DNA from: Herbaspirillum sp. RV1423
Lineage (GTDB): Bacteria > Pseudomonadota > Gammaproteobacteria > Burkholderiales > Burkholderiaceae_D
Direction of reading: 5' to 3'
DNA: 42,285 bases
Assembly (NCBI RefSeq): GCF_000577615.1
Contig: NZ_CBXX010000040.1
Span: forward strand, 1 to 42,285
In this document: in pieces, positions 30,078 through 37,791 of the stretch
How positions within the stretch are numbered: the first letter of the stretch is position 1
Layout: every line of letters starts with the position of its first letter
The notes under the pieces: model-generated
What the model saw: the letters and a program-made list of their open reading frames with translations, nothing else
Database searches by the model: none
Told to the model about the DNA's origin: nothing
Position numbers and translations under genes: made by a program

Positions 30078-30419
30078 ATGGAAAAAAAAGAAATGACACC
30101 TGAGAAATCGCCTGAAAACTTCGGCTGGCTCACTTATGCCTGGGTATTCGGTCTGTCAGCAATGGGGGGGTTCGTGTCGTTTATGCGCAAAGTCAAAGAC
30201 GGCCACGCCCGCGCATGGAACATCGTGGAGCTGATCGGCGAGATTTGCACCAGCGCCTTTGCCGGCGTGATGACGTTTTACTTGTGCGAGTGGAGCAATT
30301 TTGCGCCGCTGCTTACGGCGGCAATGGTCGGCATCGCCGGCCACATGGGTAGCCGTTCCATCATGTTGCTGGAACGCCTGATGGAGTCCAAATTTCCAAA
30401 AGGGAGTGAAAAATCATGA
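30078..30419 (+). CDS. Holin (LydA / phage holin 3 type)
   Basis: The 113-residue product has three hydrophobic stretches (about residues 17-36, 53-70 and 76-93) separated by charged loops, and the family segments W-V-F-G-L-S-A-M-G-G-F-V-S-F-M and I-V-E-L-I-G-E-I-C-T-S-A-F-A-G. It should open the inner membrane for the endolysin. ATG 30078 has no strong ribosome binding site; an in-frame ATG at 30093 is an alternative. Its stop overlaps the endolysin ATG. Confidence 0.82.
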   Translation: MEKKEMTPEKSPENFGWLTYAWVFGLSAMGGFVSFMRKVKDGHARAWNIVELIGEICTSAFAGVMTFYLCEWSNFAPLLTAAMVGIAGHMGSRSIMLLERLMESKFPKGSEKS

Positions 30420-30898
30420 GCAGTTTTGATGACGCATTCGACGCGCTGATCGGCAACGAAGGCGGCTACAGCAATAACCAGAAGGACCCGGGCGGCGAAA
30501 CCATGTGGGGCGTTACCCTGCGCGTGGCGCGCGCGTACGGATACACCGGCGCCATGAAAGACCTACCGCGCGAAACGGCGAAGGCGATCGCCAAGAAACT
30601 CTATTGGGATCCACTGCGCCTAGACAGCTTCGACCCGCGTGTCGCGTTCCAGATTTTCGACACGAACTACAACGGCGGCCATCCGGTTATCTGGATGCAG
30701 GGGGCCGCTGGCATCAAGGTCGACGGCGTGCTTGGACCGGTGACCATCGCAGCGGTCGCGGCGACAGATCCACTTAAGTTTGTCATGCGCTGGAATAGCC
30801 TGCGCATTCGCTATTTCACTTCCCTTAAAACCTGGCTTAACTTTGGTAAGGGCTGGGCCAATCGTATTGCTGACAACCTCAAATTAGGAGCTATTTAA
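30416..30898 (+). CDS. Endolysin, glycoside hydrolase family 108
   Basis: The 160-residue muramidase has the GH108 signature N-E15-G-G-Y-S with catalytic Glu15, then D-P-G-G-E-T-M-W-G-V-T at residues 24-34. Its C-terminal part is of the PG_binding_3 kind, with V-D-G-V-L-G-P-V-T near residues 103-111. There is no signal sequence, so it depends on a holin. It lies between two holin-like genes. Confidence 0.92.
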   Translation: MSSFDDAFDALIGNEGGYSNNQKDPGGETMWGVTLRVARAYGYTGAMKDLPRETAKAIAKKLYWDPLRLDSFDPRVAFQIFDTNYNGGHPVIWMQGAAGIKVDGVLGPVTIAAVAATDPLKFVMRWNSLRIRYFTSLKTWLNFGKGWANRIADNLKLGAI

Positions 30899-30899
30899 C

Positions 30900-31475
30900 A
30901 TGTTACCTATCGCACTCGCGCTTGCGCAATTCGCACCAATGATCGCTGGCTGGTTCGGCGGCAGCAAAGCGGAAGACGTCGCCACAAAGGTAGTCGGCAT
31001 TGCCCAGGTAGTTACCGGGCAGTCGGCACCGGATGCCGCTTTGGCCGCGATCCAGGCCGATCCGAATCTCTCGATGCAGTTTCAGAAGGCTGTGCTGGAC
31101 CAGCAATATGAGTTGGCCAAATTGGCGAACGAATTGAGTATTGCCGAACTGAGTGCAGACACCGCTGACACGGCCGCCGTCAATGCCACAATGCAGGTCG
31201 AGGCGAAAGCGGATCACTGGCCGACATATAGCTGGCGGCCGTTCATCGGATTTTGTTATGGTGCCGAGGGTATCATGACGGCCTCGACGGTGATGGTGGC
31301 ATACCTGGGCGTGATGTTCTTCAAAGTGGACCCGGTGGTGCTGTCCTACCTTCCGGCAATGCTCGGTGCAATGGCCGGCATCATGGCGGCGCAAACTGCC
31401 GTGCTTGGCATTGCCTCTTACTTCCGAGGAAAGATGCAGGCCAGCCCGTTGATTCCCACCGATAATCGTGGATAG
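30900..31475 (+). CDS. Second holin-like protein (3TM / GTA holin type)
   Basis: The 191-residue product starts with a short hydrophobic region, has a charged helical middle, and ends with two membrane segments at about residues 115-140 and 145-172 after W-x-x-Y-S-W-R-P-F-I-G-F. That motif marks the 3TM holin family. It may be a second holin or an antiholin. No Rz/Rz1 spanin pair was found nearby. It ends only 10 nt before the convergent integrase stop. Confidence 0.8.
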   Translation: MLPIALALAQFAPMIAGWFGGSKAEDVATKVVGIAQVVTGQSAPDAALAAIQADPNLSMQFQKAVLDQQYELAKLANELSIAELSADTADTAAVNATMQVEAKADHWPTYSWRPFIGFCYGAEGIMTASTVMVAYLGVMFFKVDPVVLSYLPAMLGAMAGIMAAQTAVLGIASYFRGKMQASPLIPTDNRG

Positions 31476-31485
31476 AAGAGACGAT

Positions 31486-32712
31486 TTACGCCACCAGATG
31501 GATTCCAGGCCTGCTGGTGGCGGCGTCGACCAAGCGATCGATATAATCAGACCAGTCTTGCATCATCTTCGTACGCTCGACCAAGAACTTGGCGCGGTCA
31601 TATGCCTTATCCACCTTGTTACCCTTGGCGTGCGACAGTTGCAGGTCGACCACTTCATGGCGATATCCCAACTCCTGCTTGAGCACGCCCATTGCCAGCG
31701 AGCGGAAGCCGTGGCCGGTCATCCTGCCGGCGTATCCGATATTTTCCAGCGCCTTCAAAATTGCCCCGTCTGACATGTGATCATCTGGCCGTCGCTGGTT
31801 GGGGAAGACAAACTTGTTGCGGCCAGTCAGCGGTTGCATTTCACGGAAGAGGGCGACGCTTTGCCTGGACAACGGCACAACGTGGCCGCGCCCCTTCTTC
31901 ATCCGCTCCGGCGGGATGTCCCATATCGCTTTTTCAAGATCAGGCTCTGCCCAGGGCACCGCGATGAGTTCGGTTGTCCGGACGAAGGTTCGCATCATCA
32001 GCCACAGCGCCACCCGCGTGGCCGGGTACATGTGGGTTCGGCTGGTGATCAAGTCCTTGATGAACTGCGGGAATTCTTCGACGGTGATCGAGGCGAAGTG
32101 ACCCTTTTTCGGTTTCTTCATCACGTCCTTGAGTGCTGCAGCCGGATTGCCGGCCGTATCCCCGCATACAATCGCAAAATTAAAAACGCGGGAAACCATG
32201 CCACGGCATCGGCTGGCAATCTCCAGCGCGCCGCGCTTTTCAATCTCACGGAACACCAGCAGCAGACGCTGCGGCGCTATCTTCGCGATCGGGTCGGCAC
32301 CGATCACCGGAAAGACGTCGACCTCCAGCCGGTGCAAATTCTCCGCCGCCGTTCCAACGCCCCATTCATCACTGGCCGCCATGTGTGCGTGCCATTCCCT
32401 CGCCACGACTTCGAACGTACGCGCCTGCGCGACAACCTGCGCAATTTTGCTTATCTGCTTTTCGACACCGGGATCATCGCCAGCCTTCAACTGTCGGCGC
32501 GCGTCTTCCCACTTTTCGCGCACCGCAGCCAATGACACCTCCGGATAGGCGCCAAGCGAAAGCGATTTTTGTTTGCCGCCGAAGCGGTATGCACCGGTCC
32601 AATACTTGCCGCCGCCGGGATGAATAGTCAGCGCCAGGCCGCGCGCATCGGACAACTTGTAGACTTTCTCTTTGGGCTTTGCGGCGCGACAGGTAGCGTC
32701 TGATAGGGGCAT
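31486..32712 (-). CDS. P4-type tyrosine integrase
   Basis: The 408-residue integrase has an N-terminal DUF4102 domain (S-D-A-R-G-L-A-L-T-I near residues 21-30, then L-S-L-G-A-Y-P-E-V-S-L), a core-binding region and a catalytic domain. The likely catalytic residues are R245, K274, H334 and R337 (H-G-F-R), H361 and nucleophile Y371 (A-Y-D-R-A). It probably recombines at the adjacent tRNA-Ser 3' end. ATG 32712 is chosen from family length and because the longer frame from 32808 would run through the inverted repeats. Confidence 0.93.
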   Translation of the reverse strand: MPLSDATCRAAKPKEKVYKLSDARGLALTIHPGGGKYWTGAYRFGGKQKSLSLGAYPEVSLAAVREKWEDARRQLKAGDDPGVEKQISKIAQVVAQARTFEVVAREWHAHMAASDEWGVGTAAENLHRLEVDVFPVIGADPIAKIAPQRLLLVFREIEKRGALEIASRCRGMVSRVFNFAIVCGDTAGNPAAALKDVMKKPKKGHFASITVEEFPQFIKDLITSRTHMYPATRVALWLMMRTFVRTTELIAVPWAEPDLEKAIWDIPPERMKKGRGHVVPLSRQSVALFREMQPLTGRNKFVFPNQRRPDDHMSDGAILKALENIGYAGRMTGHGFRSLAMGVLKQELGYRHEVVDLQLSHAKGNKVDKAYDRAKFLVERTKMMQDWSDYIDRLVDAATSRPGIHLVA

Positions 32713-32767
32713 TTGTTGGTGAATTATTTTCGTTGTGGGATTTTCACCAACGAATTTACCAACAAAT
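32711..32767. repeat. Inverted 13-bp repeats at the integrase start
   Basis: ATTTGTTGGTGAA at 32711-32723 is repeated in reverse orientation at 32743-32755 and 32755-32767, each with one mismatch. The three sites cover the integrase start codon and leader, so they may be arm-type binding sites or an autoregulatory operator. Confidence 0.7.
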
Positions 32768-32806
32768 TTATGGGCATGCAACGAACAAATAGAAACGCCA
32801 TGAAAC

Positions 32807-32841
32807 AAAAAAGCCGCTAAGACATTACGTCAGAGCGGCTT
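32807..32841 (-). terminator. Terminator after tRNA-Ser, probably phage-supplied
   Basis: On the minus strand AAGCCGCT (32841-32834) pairs with AGCGGCTT (32818-32811) and is followed by six Ts (32812-32807). It lies between the tRNA 3' end and the integrase, i.e. on the phage side of the presumed attachment site. Confidence 0.75.
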
Positions 32842-32876
32842 CGTTGAACAACCTAGAACTGCTTGAAACAATTCAT

Positions 32877-32920
32877 TGGCGGAGACGGAGGGATTCGAAC
32901 CCTCGATACAGGTTTAAGCC
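32877..32920 (-). other. Presumed attachment site (tRNA 3' half)
   Basis: P4-type integrases usually use the 3' part of a tRNA gene as the core, and this one lies about 165 nt away. The exact core cannot be set because the other prophage end is outside the window; the limits given are approximate. Confidence 0.5.
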
Positions 32921-32970
32921 CATATGCTTCCTTAGCAGGGAAGTGCCTTCGACCACTCGGCCACGTCTCC
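32877..32970 (-). tRNA. tRNA-Ser (anticodon GCT)
   Basis: The 94-nt gene with long variable arm has acceptor stem GGAGACG/CGTCTCC, anticodon loop CTGCTAA (anticodon GCT), the T-loop TTCGAAT, discriminator G (32880) and an encoded CCA (32879-32877). The 3' end faces the integrase gene, making it the likely attachment site; the gene is intact. Confidence 0.96.
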
Positions 32971-33014
32971 ACACTGCAGGCAGCTATTTCGCTGCCTCAG
33001 CAAAGAAGTTCCGC

Positions 33015-33043
33015 ATGATATCTTTTCACGCGGATTTGGTCAA
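33015..33043 (-). promoter_or_regulatory. Promoter of tRNA-Ser
   Basis: On the minus strand TTGACC (33043-33038), a 17-nt spacer and TATCAT (33020-33015) give a start about 38 nt before the tRNA 5' end. Confidence 0.75.
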
Positions 33044-33118
33044 CGAAACTATGCGATTTCGGATCGATTATTTCCGTTTTGCAGAGTTTCTTCGATACTT
33101 ATTTGCCCTTGCTTACTC

Positions 33119-34372
33119 TTACTTGCCGTTTTCCAGATCGAAGGCCTTGTGCAACGCGCGTACTGCGAGTTCCATGTACTTTTCGTCGATCAGGACCGAG
33201 ATCTTGATTTCGGAGGTGGAGATCATCTGGATGTTGACGCCTTCTTCCGACAACGTGCGGAACATTTGCGAGGCGATGCCGACGTGGCTGCGCATGCCGA
33301 CGCCGACCACGGACACCTTCGACACCTTGGTGTCGCCGACGATGCTGGCCGCGCCGATGTGGGCTTTGACGCTGGCGTTCAGCACTTCGACGGCCTTCGC
33401 GTACTCGGCGCGCGGAACGGTGAAAGTGAAATCGGTCTTGCCTTCGACAGACTGGTTCTGGATGATCATGTCCACTTCGATGTTGGCATCAGCGATCGGG
33501 CCCAGGATCTGGTAGGCGATGCCCGGACGGTCAGGCACGCCGAGCACGGTGATCTTGGCCTCGTCGCGGCTGAACGCGATGCCGGTAATGGTTGCTTGTT
33601 CCATGTTGGTGTCTTCCTCAAACGAAATCAGTGTGCCGGATCTGGTTTCTTCGTCCAGCGGCATTAATGGGTCGGTCAGCGACGACAGCACGCGCGTCGG
33701 CATCTTGTAGTTGCCGGCAAATTCCACCGAGCGGATTTGCAGGACCTTGGAGCCCAGCGAGGCCATTTCCAGCATTTCTTCGAAGGTTACGGTGTTCAGG
33801 CGGCGCGCTTCGCTGACCACGCGCGGGTCGGTCGTATAGACGCCGTCGACGTCGGTATAGATCAGGCATTCGGCGGCCTTGATCGCTGCGGCCACCGCCA
33901 CCGCGGAGGTGTCGGAACCGCCGCGGCCCAGCGTGGTGATATTGCCGTCGGCGTCCACGCCCTGGAAGCCGGTGATGATCACGATCTTGCCGGCGCTGAG
34001 GTCTTTGCGCACCTTGGCGTCGTCAATCGAGCGGATGCGCGCCTTGGTGAAGGCGGAATCGGTCTTGATCGGCACTTGCCAGCCGGCATAGGAGACGGCT
34101 TCCTTGCCGATCGCCTGCAGCGCCATTGCCAGCAAGGCAACGGAAACCTGCTCGCCGGTCGAGGCCAGCATGTCCAGTTCGCGTTGATCAGGCTGGGCCA
34201 TGATTTCTTTGGCCAGGCCCAGCAAACGGTTGGTTTCGCCAGACATTGCGGAGGGAACGACAACGATCTGGTGGCCGGCGTCGTGCCACTTGGCAACGCG
34301 CTTGGCGACGTTCTTGATGCGCTCTGTCGAGCCCATTGAAGTGCCGCCGTATTTGTGAACGTATAAAGCCAT
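33119..34372 (-). CDS. lysC: Aspartate kinase
   Basis: The 417-residue enzyme phosphorylates aspartate, the first step towards lysine, threonine, methionine and diaminopimelate. It has the kinase motif K-Y-G-G-T-S near residue 6, A-V-A-V-A and Y-T-D-V-D-G-V-Y-T-T-D-P-R in the kinase domain, and two C-terminal ACT domains that bind feedback inhibitors (G-R-G-G-S-D-T-S is also present). ATG 34372 is chosen from family length; the longer frame from 34459 adds unrelated residues. It lies next to tRNA-Ser. Confidence 0.95.
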   Translation of the reverse strand: MALYVHKYGGTSMGSTERIKNVAKRVAKWHDAGHQIVVVPSAMSGETNRLLGLAKEIMAQPDQRELDMLASTGEQVSVALLAMALQAIGKEAVSYAGWQVPIKTDSAFTKARIRSIDDAKVRKDLSAGKIVIITGFQGVDADGNITTLGRGGSDTSAVAVAAAIKAAECLIYTDVDGVYTTDPRVVSEARRLNTVTFEEMLEMASLGSKVLQIRSVEFAGNYKMPTRVLSSLTDPLMPLDEETRSGTLISFEEDTNMEQATITGIAFSRDEAKITVLGVPDRPGIAYQILGPIADANIEVDMIIQNQSVEGKTDFTFTVPRAEYAKAVEVLNASVKAHIGAASIVGDTKVSKVSVVGVGMRSHVGIASQMFRTLSEEGVNIQMISTSEIKISVLIDEKYMELAVRALHKAFDLENGK

Positions 34373-34695
34373 AGGAAGTAGGTCTGAATTGCGTGACTGA
34401 ATGCTGCTCTTGGATATTGCTATTTGTTGCCGGATTGCGATGAAGGCCGGAGGAAACAAACCCTCGACTTTACAGTGAGAAGTCCAAAATCACAAGCAAA
34501 AGCCGCTGAAAACAGGCATTTTTGAGCCATTTTGGGGCGTTTTCAACTTGTTCCTGTGATTTGATGCAAACAAGAAATTTACCGGAGGTGGTCTGGAGCG
34601 CCGCCCACCGTGGTGCTGCCATATGGCAGGCCGACCAGGGTGGAGGGGTTGCGGACTGGGCCGCAGTACAGCCGGGTGATACCTGAAGCCTGCGA
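34373..34695. other. lysC upstream region, 323 nt, with open frame after DUF4148 stop
   Basis: The lysC-near half holds a possible promoter (34467-34495) and an AT-rich stretch with short complementary pieces (AGCCGCTGAAAAC near 34501 and CGTTTTCAAC near 34540), not a clear terminator. The other half (34579-34695) continues the DUF4148 frame for 38 sense codons after its TAA, with strongly G/C-ending codons, before a second TAA. No independent start was found for it. Confidence 0.5.
34467..34495 (-). promoter_or_regulatory. Possible lysC promoter
   Basis: On the minus strand TTGTGA (34495-34490), 17 nt and TAAAGT (34472-34467) match the sigma-70 consensus at four of six bases each. It would give a leader of about 88 nt. 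Confidence 0.4.
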
Positions 34696-34968
34696 TTAAG
34701 CGCCGGCGTAGATGCTATTGTCGCTGGCCGATTGCGATTGGCTGACGACTTGTTCGCGCGAGCGAGTGCTACGAGCCTGGATCACGATGGGGTAGTTGTC
34801 GCCGTTGGCGATGAGGCCTTGAGCCTGTGCCTGTTGCAACTCGGAAATGACTTCGGCGCGGGTCTTGGTCGACACGAACTTGGTTTCCGGTGGATATGGG
34901 GCTTCAGCCATTGCGGCGCCGGCAGCGGCAAAGAGGATGACAGCGGCAGTGATTTGCTTGGTGTTCAT
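34696..34968 (-). CDS. DUF4148 secreted small protein
   Basis: The 90-residue product starts with a signal peptide (M-N-T-K-Q-I-T-A-A-V, then A-A-G-A-A-M-A-E-A with cleavage after A-M-A). It has the DUF4148 segment K-T-R-A-E-V-I-S-E-L-Q-Q-A-Q-A-Q-G-L, common in Burkholderiales and probably periplasmic. AAGGAG lies 7 nt before ATG 34968. It is divergent from the LysR gene, which may control it. Function unknown. Confidence 0.85.
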   Translation of the reverse strand: MNTKQITAAVILFAAAGAAMAEAPYPPETKFVSTKTRAEVISELQQAQAQGLIANGDNYPIVIQARSTRSREQVVSQSQSASDNSIYAGA

Positions 34969-35140
34969 GATGGTTCTCCTTAAAACAGTAAATAAAACAT
35001 GCGTCGATGAACAGGGCGGTTCGGCTTGTGGCTGCTTGCGCGTCATCGATGAAGCACAGTGTATCTATTGCTTCCCATAAGAAAAATGGGTTTAATGGCA
35101 ACGCACTATTTCAGTTAAAGAAACAATCAGGGGCTTGAAA

Positions 35141-36049
35141 ATGGATCGCCTGCACTCAATGAAAGTATTTGCGAAGGTGGTTGAACAGGGCAGTTTTGTC
35201 CGCGCGGCGGAAATCTTGTCGTTGTCGAATGCCGTGGTAACGCGCTACATCGTCGATCTGGAAAACCATCTCGGCGCACGCTTGCTGAATCGTTCCACCC
35301 GCCGGCTGTCGCTGACGGAGTCCGGCCTGGCTTATCTGGAGCGGATCAGGCACATCTTGCCGGAGATTGAGGAGGCCGAGGCGATCGTGGCCCTGGAAAC
35401 CAAGAAGCCGGCCGGCACCTTGTCGCTATACTCGCACGTCGGTTTCGGCCAGAGCCAACTGGGCAAGTTGCTGCCGGATTATTCCAGGGCCTATCCCGAG
35501 GTCATGCTGGACATCTCCTTGTCCGAGCGTAGCAAGGATTTGGTGGAAGAGGGGCTGGACGTCGGTTTTTTCAGCAGCTTGCAGAAATTCGATGCCAGCA
35601 TGGTGGTGCGCAAGATCGGTGTGGCGGAAGTGGTGTTGTGCGCTTCGCCGTCGTACATTGCACAGCACGGCGCACCGCAGACGCCGGACGAACTGAACCG
35701 GCATGCCTGCCTCAATTTTTCGCACGAACATTTGCGCCACAACTGGCACGTCAAGACGGAAGATGGCATCCGCGACATCCCGATCACCAGCAACGTCGTC
35801 TCCAACAGCGCGCTGTTGCTGCGCGATTTTGCGCTGGCAGGCATGGGTATCGCCATGCGTCCTTCGTTCAGCTTGGGCGACGATCTGCGTTGCGGTAAAT
35901 TGCAACGCGTGCTGGCTGACTACCAGATGGGGCAGGTAACGGTGATGATGGCTTATCCAAGCCGGCGTCTGCTGTCGGCCAAGGTGCGCAGTTTTGTGGA
36001 TTTCATCGTGGAGAAATTTCCCCAGCCTGAGTCGGATCCCTGGCTGTGA
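35141..36049 (+). CDS. LysR-family transcription regulator
   Basis: The 302-residue regulator has an N-terminal winged helix (S-F-V-R-A-A-E-I-L-S-L-S-N-A-V-V-T-R near residues 19-36, then L-E-x-x-L-G-A-R-L-L-N-R-S-T-R-R). A two-lobed effector domain follows. The spacing and the E-x-x-x-L-G-x-R-L-L pattern are those of the CrgA-like subgroup. It is divergent from the DUF4148 gene, its possible target, and convergent with the thioredoxin-like gene. The effector is unknown. Confidence 0.92.
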   Translation: MDRLHSMKVFAKVVEQGSFVRAAEILSLSNAVVTRYIVDLENHLGARLLNRSTRRLSLTESGLAYLERIRHILPEIEEAEAIVALETKKPAGTLSLYSHVGFGQSQLGKLLPDYSRAYPEVMLDISLSERSKDLVEEGLDVGFFSSLQKFDASMVVRKIGVAEVVLCASPSYIAQHGAPQTPDELNRHACLNFSHEHLRHNWHVKTEDGIRDIPITSNVVSNSALLLRDFALAGMGIAMRPSFSLGDDLRCGKLQRVLADYQMGQVTVMMAYPSRRLLSAKVRSFVDFIVEKFPQPESDPWL

Positions 36050-36050
36050 T

Positions 36051-36482
36051 TCAGCCGGCGTCGGAAAGATTGTTGAGACGCTGCTGCAGATCGCATTCCT
36101 GCCATTCGCGGCGTTCGGCGCTGCTGCGTGCTTCGCGTTCGAGTTCATCCCGGCTTTTGGTCGATAGCGCCTGCAGCAGACGTTCGGCCTGGCGGGTATC
36201 GGGTTCCATGGCGCCAAAAAAGCCGACCGTCGATCCGCGTTGCATCAGCAGGGTGGGAAAGTTGTCGATATCAAGGTCGCCGACCAGGTCAGCCTGATCT
36301 TCGATGTCGATCCAGACGAAATGATGTTGGGGGCTGCGTTCCGCCCAAGCGGCGAAATTGACTGCGTATTCGCGGCAACTGCCGCACCAGCCGGCACAAA
36401 GGCAGGCGACCACCCATTTGTCGTCGGCGAGGGCGGCGGCGAGTTCTTCTCGGTTGCTGGCGGTGAAGATCTGATAGGACAT
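36051..36482 (-). CDS. Thioredoxin-like protein (WCGSC)
   Basis: The 143-residue protein has a thioredoxin fold with active site W-C33-G-S-C36, the cis-Pro segment N-F-P-T-L near residue 77, and a helical C-terminal extension of about 40 residues rich in E and R. No signal peptide is seen, so it is cytoplasmic. It probably acts as a disulfide reductase; its partner is unknown. It ends 2 nt from the convergent LysR gene. Confidence 0.85.
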   Translation of the reverse strand: MSYQIFTASNREELAAALADDKWVVACLCAGWCGSCREYAVNFAAWAERSPQHHFVWIDIEDQADLVGDLDIDNFPTLLMQRGSTVGFFGAMEPDTRQAERLLQALSTKSRDELEREARSSAERREWQECDLQQRLNNLSDAG

Positions 36483-36586
36483 GAGGCGGCCTATTCTACT
36501 CCGGATGCAAAAAAACCGGTGCAAGGCGTCCGCAATCGCTGGTGAAGGATACTTTTACGTCGCGGCCGGCGAGGTAAAATAGCGAG

Positions 36587-37297
36587 ATGTCTATCATTCT
36601 TGCCATCGAAACATCCACCGAACTCGCCTCGGCAGCCTTGCTGCACGGTGATGAACTGATCAGCCGCGAATCCCTGGGCGTGCAAACGCATTCAGAAACC
36701 ATTTTGCCGATGGTCCAGCAATTGCTGGCGCAGGCGGGGGTCGCCTTGTCGCGCTGCGACGCCATTGCATTCGGCGTCGGACCGGGTTCGTTCACCGGAG
36801 TGCGCACGGCCTGCGGCGTGGTGCAGGGATTGGCCTTTGGCAGCGATTTGCCGGTGGCGCCGGTGGTGACGCTGGAAGCGATGGCGCAAGCCTGCCTGGA
36901 GGCAACCGGGGGGCAGGCAAAGGACGTCCTGGCCGTCCTTGATGCGCGCATGGGCGAGGTCTACTGGGCGCAATATCGTCATGGCGCCGACGGCTGGCAG
37001 GCCGTGCTCGAACCGGTGTTGTCGACGGCAATCGATGTCCGGCCGCAGGGTTTGGTGCGGGCTTGCGGTAACGGACTGGCGGCATATGCCAAGGATTTCG
37101 CCGGACAGGCATTCACTGTCGGGGCGATGGCGCAACTGATGCCGCACGCCGCGCAGGTAGCGACGCTGGGACGCGGGATTTTCGAGCAAGGCAGGACGGT
37201 TGCGCTGCAGGATGCGCAGCCGCTGTACCTGCGCAACAAGGTTGCGCTGACTACGGCCGAACGGCGGGTGCGCGATCTCGCTAAAGGTGCGGCGTGA
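36587..37297 (+). CDS. tsaB: tRNA threonylcarbamoyladenosine protein TsaB
   Basis: The 236-residue protein has the TsaB N-terminal A-I-E-T-S-T near residue 6, H-S-E-T-I-L-P-M near residue 35 and G-V-G-P-G-S-F-T-G-V-R at about 63-73. With TsaD and TsaE it makes t6A37 on tRNAs. It starts the overlapping tsaB-rimI-udg operon; its stop overlaps the GTG of rimI. Confidence 0.93.
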   Translation: MSIILAIETSTELASAALLHGDELISRESLGVQTHSETILPMVQQLLAQAGVALSRCDAIAFGVGPGSFTGVRTACGVVQGLAFGSDLPVAPVVTLEAMAQACLEATGGQAKDVLAVLDARMGEVYWAQYRHGADGWQAVLEPVLSTAIDVRPQGLVRACGNGLAAYAKDFAGQAFTVGAMAQLMPHAAQVATLGRGIFEQGRTVALQDAQPLYLRNKVALTTAERRVRDLAKGAA

Positions 37298-37791
37298 GTA
37301 TGAGTAGTGGCGCCTTGCTACATACGCTGGAAAGCAGGTTCGGTAAGCTGGAATTTACCGCCATGCAGGTCGCCGACATGGATGAAGTTGTGCATATCGA
37401 AGACCGGATCTACTCGCATCCATGGACGCGCGGTAATTTCCTCGATTCGCTGTACAGCGGCTACCAGACCCTGACCATGCGCGATCCGTCGGGGCGGCTG
37501 CTGGGATACTTTCTGGTGATGGAGGCTGTCGATGAAGCGCACCTGCTCAATATCAGCGTGGCCGAGGATGTGCAAGGCGAAGGAATTGGTCATCTGCTGC
37601 TCGACTACGCTGTCGACCTGGCGCGCAAGCACCGGATGAGGGTGATGCTACTGGAAGTGCGGGTCTCGAACCTGCGTGCGTTGCATGTTTATCGGCGCTA
37701 TGGTTTCGTTGAAATCGGGCGCCGCAAAAATTATTATCCCGCCGATCAACATACGCGCGAAGACGCGATCGTGATGAGTTTAACGCTATGA
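37294..37791 (+). CDS. rimI: Ribosomal protein S18 alanine N-acetyltransferase RimI
   Basis: The 165-residue GNAT enzyme has the acetyl-CoA loop V-Q-G-E-G-I-G-H-L-L-L near residues 91-101 and N-L-R-A-L-H-V-Y-R-R-Y-G-F near residues 127-139. It acetylates the N-terminus of ribosomal protein S18. tsaB-rimI adjacency is common. GTG 37294 overlaps the tsaB stop; ATG 37300 is an alternative. The stop overlaps the next ATG. Confidence 0.92.
   Translation: MSMSSGALLHTLESRFGKLEFTAMQVADMDEVVHIEDRIYSHPWTRGNFLDSLYSGYQTLTMRDPSGRLLGYFLVMEAVDEAHLLNISVAEDVQGEGIGHLLLDYAVDLARKHRMRVMLLEVRVSNLRALHVYRRYGFVEIGRRKNYYPADQHTREDAIVMSLTL

Larger units (their letters stand above)
1..32880. mobile_element. Lambdoid siphovirus prophage (left end outside window)
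   Basis: A continuous block of phage genes in lambdoid order: leftward early operon, repressor/cro switch, replication, late regulator, terminase, head, tail, lysis and integrase. The right edge is set by the integrase gene lying next to the 3' end of tRNA-Ser(GCT). The left attachment site is not in the window, because phage-type genes run to position 1 and no second copy of the tRNA 3' end was found. A long tape measure, a frameshifted tail chaperone pair and no sheath gene indicate a long non-contractile tail. Apart from one frameshifted small gene the modules look intact, so the phage may be functional; this is inference. Confidence 0.93.

Noticed and set aside
32713..32808. Longer integrase start at 32808
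   Set aside because: It would add residues coded by the inverted repeats; P4-type integrases begin near the M-P-L-S-D-A segment.
1..32880. Insertion sequence, CRISPR array or known defence system inside the prophage
   Set aside because: No transposase, terminal repeats, CRISPR-type repeats, reverse transcriptase or recognised defence genes were seen.
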